Source: Pseudomonas entomophila (lineage in GTDB: Bacteria; Pseudomonadota; Gammaproteobacteria; Pseudomonadales; Pseudomonadaceae). Taken from it: DNA of 64,000 nt. Below the pieces are notes generated by a model. That model made no database searches, was not told the origin of the DNA, and worked only from the letters and a program-made list of their open reading frames with translations. Positions 24,455 to 29,806 of this stretch are shown here, in pieces. The stretch covers positions 1 to 64,000 of the forward strand of contig NZ_JARGCS010000035.1 in NCBI RefSeq assembly GCF_029193575.1. The letters run 5' to 3'. Made by a program: the position numbers and the translations under genes. Positions within the stretch are counted from its first letter, which is position 1. Each line of letters starts with the position of its first letter.

Positions 24455-25725
24455 GCGTGCTGGGCCAGGCCAATGGCCTGCTCGACAAAGCGGCGCAGCG
24501 CTATCGCGATGCCACGGCCTACCCGCGACCGATCTGCAAGGTCGTCGTCGCCGGCAACGACATCACGGCGATGCTGGAAAAGCGGCTGATCAGCATCGAG
24601 CTGACCGACAATCGCGGCATGGAGGCTGACCAGCTGGATATCACACTCAGCGACCACGACGGCCTACTGGCCATCCCGCCCAGGGACGCGGCCGTCGACC
24701 TCTGGCTTGGCTGGGACGATATCGGGCTGATCTACAAGGGCCGATACAACGTCGACGAGACGGAGCACAGCGGCGCGCCGGACACCCTGAACATACGAGC
24801 ACGCAGCGCAGACCTTAGCGGCGGCCTCAAGGTCAAGCGCGAACGGTCCTGGGACGCGACCCCGCTGGCGACCATCCTCAACACCATCGCAGCGGCCTAC
24901 GGGCTCAACCCGCTGATCGGCGCTGCCCTGGCTACACTCAACATCCAGCACCTGGACCAGGCCAACGAGTCGGACGCTAACTTGCTCACCCGCCTCGGCC
25001 GCGACCATGACGCCATCGCGGCGATCAAGGCCGGCCGGCTACTGTTCATGCCCACCGGCAAGGCCTTGACCGCCAGCGGCCTGGAGCTACCCCACATCAC
25101 CCTCACCCGCGAGGACGGTGACCAGCATCGCTTCCTACAGGCGAATCGCGACGCATACACAGGCGTCAAGGCCTACTACTACGAAGTCAACAGCGCGGAG
25201 AAGAAGGAGGCCATTGCCGGCGATGGCGAGAACATCAAGGAACTGCGCCACAGCTACACCGACCAGGCCAGCGCGCTCAAGGCTGCCCGGGCTGAGCTGA
25301 ACCGTTTGCAGCGCGGCACCGCCACGCTCAGCTACACGCTGGCAAAAGGAAGGCCAGACCTGATACCGGACATGACTTACACCCTTACCGGGGTAAAGGC
25401 CGAAATCGCAGAGATCATCTGGCTCGGCGGCAACATCCGCCACAGCTTCACCCCGGACAGCTACACCACGTCGCTCGAACTTGAGTCGCAGCTGCCCGAC
25501 GGCGATGTGTCGGAACTGGCCGACACAATCGATCAGGTCAACGAAGGCTATACCGGACTGGTGGCTTGGTACCGCGACCCGAAAACTGGGAAGCAGCACA
25601 AGCTGACCGAAGGCGACCAGACCAAGTCGCGGCGCCTCACTCATCTCTATCAGAGCAAAAACAGCGCGAAGCGGGCACTACAACGTGAGTGGAAACGGAT
25701 GCAGGAAAAGCAGAAGTCCCCATAA
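24451..25725 (+). CDS. D: Late control/baseplate hub protein, gpD family
   Basis: A 424-residue protein (Phage_GPD). The GTG at 24451 overlapping the U stop is taken as start; the longer ORF from 24277 lies inside U. It forms the tail-tip hub under the spike. Family features are RPICKVVVAGNDITAMLEKRLISIELTDNRG near the start, DLWLGWDD, IYKGRYNVDETEHSGAPD and the C-terminal KQHKLTEGDQTKSRRLTHLYQSKNSAKRALQREWKRM. It ends the F operon; a terminator follows at 25843. Confidence 0.94.
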   Translation: MSVLGQANGLLDKAAQRYRDATAYPRPICKVVVAGNDITAMLEKRLISIELTDNRGMEADQLDITLSDHDGLLAIPPRDAAVDLWLGWDDIGLIYKGRYNVDETEHSGAPDTLNIRARSADLSGGLKVKRERSWDATPLATILNTIAAAYGLNPLIGAALATLNIQHLDQANESDANLLTRLGRDHDAIAAIKAGRLLFMPTGKALTASGLELPHITLTREDGDQHRFLQANRDAYTGVKAYYYEVNSAEKKEAIAGDGENIKELRHSYTDQASALKAARAELNRLQRGTATLSYTLAKGRPDLIPDMTYTLTGVKAEIAEIIWLGGNIRHSFTPDSYTTSLELESQLPDGDVSELADTIDQVNEGYTGLVAWYRDPKTGKQHKLTEGDQTKSRRLTHLYQSKNSAKRALQREWKRMQEKQKSP

Positions 25726-25842
25726 CCAAAATGCCAAAACGCTTGTACGTTGCTTGCGCCGGCTGCTGATCGACACCGTGATAAGATGTTTGGGCTTAGG
25801 TAGGAGAGCGACGAAGCACGAGCTCGGGCCAAATTGCGGACA

Positions 25843-25873
25843 CAAAAAAACCGCCGTGAGAAGGCGGTTTTTC
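25843..25873. terminator. Bidirectional terminator after gene D
   Basis: A hairpin AAAAAACCGCC-gtgagaa-GGCGGTTTTT follows the D stop by about 120 bp. A short ORF (12 codons at 25731) lies between, with no support as a gene. Confidence 0.85.
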
Positions 25874-25941
25874 TGGCTGATGAGTTGAGAGCTCATCGGC
25901 GGCGTACTGAAGCAGTCGACGAACCGATACTAACGATGGCA

Positions 25942-25961
25942 TTTGTATTGTGCAATACAAA
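25942..25961. promoter_or_regulatory. Perfect 20-bp palindrome, operator-like
   Basis: TTTGTATTG-tg-CAATACAAA, 9-bp arms with a 2-bp centre. The length and lack of a T-tail suit a protein-binding site better than a terminator. The binding protein is unknown. Confidence 0.5.
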
Positions 25962-26093
25962 CGCTCGAAGTCGGCCGAATGGCGTAACGCGTAAATCATC
26001 GAATTTTGCAACGTAACCAAGCTTCGCCTTCAATCCGATTAGCGCCGAAGTAAAACACGCAAAATCGTCGAAAAAACGCCGAAGTAATCGGCA

Positions 26094-26112
26094 TTTACAG
26101 TGAAACTGTAAA
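26094..26112. promoter_or_regulatory. Perfect 19-bp palindrome, operator-like
   Basis: TTTACAGT-gaa-ACTGTAAA, 8-bp arms with a 3-bp centre, followed by an AT-rich tract. It is unlike the sites in front of the repressor gene, so it may be bound by another regulator. Confidence 0.5.
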
Positions 26113-26408
26113 TTTTTGCATTTTTTACAAGCACTACTTATAGCTCTTGTCAAGGCTTGTTAGTTAAACCGCAAAATAATCTTCACCTGACACTGAAAAG
26201 GCTTTTTTCGATCATTCGATCAGTGGTATCTAATACACCCAAGAGCCGAATAGCGGCCCTGGCCCCTCCTCCACGCGTGAGAAACGTGCCGGCATCGGAG
26301 GGCCGATTGACTCCCTGGCGTACTGAAGTAGTCGATACTTTTCAGTTGGCCACTCGCTAGGCCGGTAGGGCGAGCGGTGCCGGGGCTCCTCCTAAAGGGT
26401 ACATTCCT

Positions 26409-26528
26409 ATGGGTTGGAATTCATTCGCACGCCAGCTCTGGCGATGCGTATGTGCTTGTACGAGAGTGATCGGTGTATTCAGGGCATTTACCTGGATGTT
26501 TGATCACTGGGATGACCCTAGCGTCTAA
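26409..26528 (+). CDS. 39-residue peptide gene, unknown function
   Basis: A small ORF encoding 39 residues (starts MGWNSFARQLWRCVCACTRV and ends FDHWDDPSV). AAAGGG lies 9 bases before the ATG, and a strong terminator follows 5 bases after the stop, so it looks like an independent transcription unit. The peptide has a hydrophobic, Cys- and Arg-containing middle (CVCACTRVIGVFRAFTWMF) that could lie in a membrane, and an acidic tail. The leader contains several short hairpins and a CTCCTCC tract that could mask a Shine-Dalgarno sequence. It could be a lysogeny-related peptide or a small toxin; nothing proves either. Confidence 0.55.
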   Translation: MGWNSFARQLWRCVCACTRVIGVFRAFTWMFDHWDDPSV

Positions 26529-26532
26529 CCGA

Positions 26533-26562
26533 GGAGGCCCCACCAAACGGTGGGGCCTTTTT
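26533..26562 (+). terminator. Rho-independent terminator after the 39-aa gene
   Basis: GAGGCCCCACC-aaac-GGTGGGGCC followed by TTTTTT. It serves the rightward small gene. A second GC-rich hairpin without T-run (GGCCCCGA...TCGGGGCC, 26570-26593) lies just beyond, at the end of the leftward operon. Confidence 0.85.
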
Positions 26563-26606
26563 TACATCAGGCCCCGACACAGGATCGGGGCCCCCTCCTC
26601 TCGCCC

Positions 26607-26723
26607 TTACTCTGACAACTGCTTGAACGCTTTCAAGATCCGCATCACGTCCTGACGCTGCTGAGGGGACAACTGGCGTAACAGGCTGATGAACTCGCGC
26701 TCCAGCTGGGTAAGGTCTTCCAT
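26607..26723 (-). CDS. 38-residue helical microprotein in the repressor operon
   Basis: A leftward ORF of 38 codons (MEDLTQLEREFISLLRQLSP...). The ribosome site AAGGAAATGGAG precedes the ATG by about 8 bases. It is probably one or two helices. The stretch LRQLSPQQRQDVMRI resembles the C-terminal part of the phage repressor gene upstream (YRKLSPADQSVLERT): R-x-LSP and the Arg nine residues after the Ser align without gaps. It is the last gene of the leftward unit repressor - membrane protein - microprotein. A role in modifying the repressor is a hypothesis; the LSP-type segment is also common at the end of XRE regulators. Confidence 0.65.
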   Translation of the reverse strand: MEDLTQLEREFISLLRQLSPQQRQDVMRILKAFKQLSE

Positions 26724-26857
26724 CTTGCGTACTCCATTTCCTTGAGGCGGTCGCCTGGCGCCGACGGCACCGAAAAAGACGACCGGGAGTTCCGCATTCT
26801 CTGCATAGTTTCGCGTGCCACCAGCCGAAATACTTAACCCACTACCAGGGATTTTCT

Positions 26858-27661
26858 TTACCCCTTGACAGGCGTGGCACCTGTACCGGCAATCGCAGGC
26901 CTGGCCGGCAGTGTCATGTAGACACCATTCTCCCCCCAGCCCTGCAAATTTCCCCCCGGCTCGACGATGTAGTACTCGCCGAAACCGTTGTCGGGCTGCT
27001 CCAGTCGCAACGCTCCGTTCTGCATACGCTTCCCTACATACTCGTCGGTGTTTTTACCGCCGGTGGCAAACAAGGAGTCGATGAAGTACTTGTCGCCTTT
27101 CGTGTAGAGCACCATGACATGGCCAAGCGCCCCGTCGCGCAGCCAGCTGCCTTTCTGGTCGGGATAGGCGTTCAGGTCCAGCGCCATAAGTTTGGCGTAG
27201 TCGGTGGCGCTCAGACCGATAAGCGTTGCCTTGTAGTCAGGATCAAAACTGACGTTCGCCCAGTAGGCACGATCCGATTGGCCAAGGACCCGAAGCCCGA
27301 TGAAGGTCCGGTCAGCATCGACGTTTGAGTCGTCGCGAATTTTCTTTGCGACCTCAGCAAGCTCGACATCGCCGAGGCGATGAGGAATGGTCACCTCCAC
27401 CTTCCGCGGGCGCCCTGGGCTGTAGTCGTCTTTGTTGATGGTGTAGGTTACCGCCGGTTTACTCGCTGTCTTTTCAGTTGGATGGATGAGTCCAATCTCT
27501 ATGGCCAGGGCAATGACCAAGAGGCCTGCAATACAAGCAGCAGAACTCCCGATGAGCTGCCGGGCGATCCACCCCCTCCCTTTGGCTTTCTGCCGACGAG
27601 CCAGCCACAGCCAGACCCCAATAAATACCGCCAGAGACACCACTCCAACAACGCCATCCAT
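26858..27661 (-). CDS. Membrane-anchored protein of unknown function in the repressor operon
   Basis: 267 residues from ATG 27661, chosen because AGGAG lies about 10 bases before it; the upstream ATG (27694) has none. Two membrane helices are visible at about residues 3-20 and 34-57, joined by a basic loop (RRQKAKGRGWIAR) that should be cytoplasmic. The C-terminal about 210 residues would then be periplasmic. That part is soluble, with no recognised family (VTYTINKDDYSPGRPRKVEVTIPHRL...). It lies downstream of the repressor gene in the same direction and would be expressed in the lysogen. A surface or exclusion function is plausible by context only. Confidence 0.75.
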   Translation of the reverse strand: MDGVVGVVSLAVFIGVWLWLARRQKAKGRGWIARQLIGSSAACIAGLLVIALAIEIGLIHPTEKTASKPAVTYTINKDDYSPGRPRKVEVTIPHRLGDVELAEVAKKIRDDSNVDADRTFIGLRVLGQSDRAYWANVSFDPDYKATLIGLSATDYAKLMALDLNAYPDQKGSWLRDGALGHVMVLYTKGDKYFIDSLFATGGKNTDEYVGKRMQNGALRLEQPDNGFGEYYIVEPGGNLQGWGENGVYMTLPARPAIAGTGATPVKG

Positions 27662-27731
27662 TACTGAGTTACTCCTGTAAAAAGCGGCCTTCATGGCCGG
27701 TCGATGCCTTGATCTATGCGAGCCAGCAGAC

Positions 27732-28079
27732 CTAGTACCCTTGGCGATCCGTCATATCAGCCAAGGCCACGGCGGTACGTTCAAGCACGCTCTGATCAGC
27801 AGGCGATAGCTTCCGGTAACACGCCAATACATTTGCTTCGCTGGCGGTGAGGCTGCCAGAGACCTCCCGCTTGCGCTCGCCAGTAAGCACATACAGCACA
27901 TCCACACCGTGGCCAGCAGCGGCGATCAGATAATTCGCGTCAGGACTACGCTCGCCTTTTTCATAGTTGTACTGGGTGTTTTTTGAAGCACCCGCGCGCG
28001 CCGCAAATTCAGTTTGGTTGAGGCACAGCCGCTCCCGCTCTTCCTTCAGGCGCTCTCCAATTCCCACAAATGTCTCCAT
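27732..28079 (-). CDS. Phage repressor, XRE-family, short
   Basis: 115 residues from METFVGIGERLKEERERLCL; an upstream ATG (28100) would add WEFQCL without support. Residues about 8-60 form the HTH_3 domain (LNQTEFAARAGASKNTQYNYEKGERSPDANYL), followed by VDVLYVLTGER, a signature of this XRE subgroup, and a short helical tail. No peptidase domain is present, so SOS-driven self-cleavage is unlikely. It is divergent from a Cro/Cox-like gene; the 72-bp gap contains repeats suited as operators. It probably keeps the early rightward operon off in the lysogen. Confidence 0.88.
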   Translation of the reverse strand: METFVGIGERLKEERERLCLNQTEFAARAGASKNTQYNYEKGERSPDANYLIAAAGHGVDVLYVLTGERKREVSGSLTASEANVLACYRKLSPADQSVLERTAVALADMTDRQGY

Positions 28080-28143
28080 AAGGCATTGAAATTCCCACAT
28101 TCAGGGGAAATACTTCGCCTGCTATCACACGAAATCACACGAA
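28059..28143. promoter_or_regulatory. Operator/switch region between repressor and Cro-like gene
   Basis: Contains a perfect tandem repeat ATCACACGAA-ATCACACGAA (28124-28143), an inverted repeat TTCCC-acattcag-GGGAA (28092-28109) and a direct repeat AATTCCCACA (28059-28068 and 28090-28099; the first inside the repressor gene). Placed between the two divergent regulators, these are the likely binding sites for the repressor and its antagonist. Which protein binds which repeat cannot be told. Confidence 0.6.
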
Positions 28144-28151
28144 TTTGCACT

Positions 28152-28364
28152 ATGCCGAACGCCTACCCACCAGAGCAAGCACGCCAAGCAGCCCGTCGCC
28201 GGCTCGCCGCCGTTGGCATTTCCGTACGGAAATGGGCTGAGCAGAACAACCTCAATGAGTCCACCGTGTATGCCGTGCTCAGCGGGCAGAAGAAGTGCCT
28301 TCGCGGCGAGGCTCATCGAGCGGCTGTTCTACTCGGCATCAAGGAAGGCACGGTCGCACGGTAG
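28152..28364 (+). CDS. Cro/Cox-like DNA-binding protein, BcepMu gp16 family
   Basis: 70 residues from ATG 28152. The sequence ARRRLAAVGISVRKWAEQNNLNESTVYAVLSGQKKCLRGEAHRAAVLLGIK matches the pattern of the BcepMu gp16-type phage proteins, a helix-turn-helix family. It is the first gene of the rightward early operon and faces the repressor, the place of cox in P2. It probably opposes the repressor and may act in excision; no separate excisionase gene is recognised elsewhere. The ORF can be extended upstream to 28014 but that would overlap the repressor gene. Confidence 0.8.
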   Translation: MPNAYPPEQARQAARRRLAAVGISVRKWAEQNNLNESTVYAVLSGQKKCLRGEAHRAAVLLGIKEGTVAR

Positions 28365-28393
28365 TGCCGCCAGCTCAGGGAGAAAACGAGAAG

Positions 28394-28879
28394 ATGAATC
28401 GCCCGGTTCTTGATAGCCGCCGCAAAGCCGTGATGGCTGTCGTTTCAGCCTTCCCCGGTGGCCGTGAGTGCGCCGCCACCCACCTGGGGCTGGACCTCAA
28501 GCAGTTCGACAACAAGCTCTACGAGAACGCCGGCCACCGCCCGCTGAGCGACGACCAGGTTCGCCAGCTGGAGCTGGTCGCCGGCACCTGCTTTCTGCCC
28601 GACTTCCTGTCCGGCCTCTATGGCGGCGTATTCGTTGCCATGCCAGAGGCCGCGACGCTCGACAACCTCGACCTCTATGCCCGTTCGCTGGCCGCTGACG
28701 TGGCCGAGGGCAAGGTCGACCAGATCATCGCCAAGGCCCTGGAAGACGGACGCCTCGACGAGGCCGAACTCGCCGAGATCGTCGCCGCTCACCGCGAACA
28801 CATTGCAGCACGACACGCCGAAGTGGGCGCCGTCATCACCCTGCACCGGAAAATCCCGGGCAGGCAGGAACAGCAGTAG
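28394..28879 (+). CDS. Phage regulatory protein, YmfL/CII-like
   Basis: 161 residues, starting at ATG 28394 (MNRPVLDSRRKAVMAVVSAFPGG). It resembles the YmfL/Phage_CP76 type regulatory proteins: an N-terminal HTH-like part (GGRECAATHLGLDLKQFDNKLYENAGHRPLSDDQVRQLEL) followed by a helical C-terminus. Such proteins occupy the CII position of lambdoid and P2-like phages. It is second in the early operon, 29 bp after the Cro-like gene. The direct role is not established for this family. Confidence 0.72.
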   Translation: MNRPVLDSRRKAVMAVVSAFPGGRECAATHLGLDLKQFDNKLYENAGHRPLSDDQVRQLELVAGTCFLPDFLSGLYGGVFVAMPEAATLDNLDLYARSLAADVAEGKVDQIIAKALEDGRLDEAELAEIVAAHREHIAARHAEVGAVITLHRKIPGRQEQQ

Positions 28880-28943
28880 GCGCAGGCGCGCCGCACCATA
28901 ACTGGCGAAAGCCATGGCCGCGTCTGGCGGCTGGGGAGAGACG

Positions 28944-29246
28944 ATGAGCACCAACCATGGAGGCGGTTACAAGGCGCTGTGCCCCGCCTGCGGCAGCCGG
29001 ATGCGTATCCGCAACTCGGAAGAGCAAACACCGATCTTCAAGACCATGTACGGCGAATGCACCAACCTGGGCTGTGGCGCGACCTACAGCGGCTCGCTGG
29101 CCTGGGAGTATGAATTGAACACCTCCGGAGTAGATCGGCCACGCGTGCGCCTTCCCGTCGCGCCGTCGGTGAAGCGCATGCAAGCTATCCGCGACAGCGC
29201 CCGGAAAACCAACCAGCTCGACCTGTTGAACGCACTGGAGTCCTGA
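28944..29246 (+). CDS. ogr: Late-gene activator, Ogr/Delta family zinc finger
   Basis: 100 residues from ATG 28944 with GGGGAGAG just upstream. It has the Ogr/Delta zinc-finger layout: C-x2-C (LCPACGSRMRIR) and C-x4-C (YGECTNLGCGATYSGSLAWEYEL), with the hallmark order ...S-x-R-x-R... between. In P2 Ogr binds the dyads upstream of late promoters and contacts the RNA polymerase alpha subunit. The three dyads found here (6779, 14533 and 19049) are its expected targets. It is in the early operon, not after gene D as in P2, so late activation is tied to early transcription. Confidence 0.9.
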   Translation: MSTNHGGGYKALCPACGSRMRIRNSEEQTPIFKTMYGECTNLGCGATYSGSLAWEYELNTSGVDRPRVRLPVAPSVKRMQAIRDSARKTNQLDLLNALES

Positions 29247-29247
29247 C

Positions 29248-29490
29248 ATGGAAGCCGTCCTGCTCACCGCCAGCCAGATCAACGACTACCGCACCGGCAT
29301 GCAGCGTAACGCCGCCGAGTTCATCGCCCACCACCACCAGGAACACTTGGACGACGAAGCGCTTCGCCAACGCACCGCCCTGCACCTGGTGGAGACCTGG
29401 GAAGTGCCTCAGTTCATGGCCGGGCGCCTGGCCGAACTCGCGATGAGCGAACTGGGCTCGCCCCCAGCGGCGAGCCGCCCTCCCTTTTAA
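29248..29490 (+). CDS. Small early protein, unknown
   Basis: 80 residues, starting one base after the ogr stop. Mostly helical and His/Glu-rich (NAAEFIAHHHQEHLDDEALRQRTALHLVETWEVPQFMAGRLAELAMSEL). No family is recognised. The tight spacing makes it part of the early operon. A hairpin (TTCCCCT...AGGGGAA, 29507-29537) separates it from the next gene. Confidence 0.65.
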   Translation: MEAVLLTASQINDYRTGMQRNAAEFIAHHHQEHLDDEALRQRTALHLVETWEVPQFMAGRLAELAMSELGSPPAASRPPF

Positions 29491-29560
29491 GCAATCCGAA
29501 TAGTCCCTTCCCCTGCCCGCTTCGTGGGTAAGGGGAAACTGCACCCAACTGGTGGCCGAA

Positions 29561-29806
29561 ATGACCGACATCACCATCGAAATCACCCTGAGCGAACAGC
29601 AGGCACGCATGTACCTGCAGTGGCTCCATTGCCAGTACACCCTGGCCATGTCCGAGGTCTGGTTCTCCGACCGCTACCGGCACGTTCCCGATGGCGAGCG
29701 TGGTCGCCAGGTACTGGCGGACCTGCCCCATCTGCGCGGCGTATGCCGTACACACAAGGCGCTGCAGAGCAAGCTGGCCCCGACTTCGATGGAGCGCCCG
29801 CAGTGA
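29561..29806 (+). CDS. Small early protein, unknown
   Basis: 81 residues from ATG 29561 (MTDITIEITLSEQQARMYLQWLHCQY); a GTG nine bases upstream (29552) is the alternative. Acidic N-terminus, then helical with many aromatic residues. It overlaps the primase start by four bases (GTGA), so it is translated together with the primase and may be a replication accessory. No family is recognised. Confidence 0.65.
   Translation: MTDITIEITLSEQQARMYLQWLHCQYTLAMSEVWFSDRYRHVPDGERGRQVLADLPHLRGVCRTHKALQSKLAPTSMERPQ

Larger units (their letters stand above)
25874..26408. promoter_or_regulatory. Regulatory non-coding region with palindromes and repeats
   Basis: About 535 bases, AT-richer than the late genes, without a supported protein gene. 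It contains a perfect 9+9 palindrome TTTGTATTG-tg-CAATACAAA (25942-25961) and a perfect 8+8 palindrome TTTACAGT-gaa-ACTGTAAA (26094-26112). It also has repeats GGCGTACTGAAGCAGTCGA (25901-25919) and GGCGTACTGAAGTAGTCGA (26317-26335), and two CGCCGAAGTAA copies near 26043 and 26078. Short hairpins such as ATCGG-aggg-CCGAT and CTCGC...GCGAG are close to the small gene at 26409. It looks like operator sites plus a structured 5' leader or a small RNA locus. Confidence 0.5.

Noticed and set aside
25731..25769. 12-codon ORF (MPKRLYVACAGC) just after gene D
   Set aside because: Too short to support, and no ribosome site or conservation evidence; tempting as a signal peptide gene but unsupported.
26157..26360. 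67-codon ORF in the region before the small peptide gene
   Set aside because: Composition looks random, no ribosome site, and it runs through the repeat and hairpin elements.
25874..26408. Possible CRISPR array
   Set aside because: The repeats are few, unevenly spaced and partly palindromic, without spacers of constant length; no cas genes are present.
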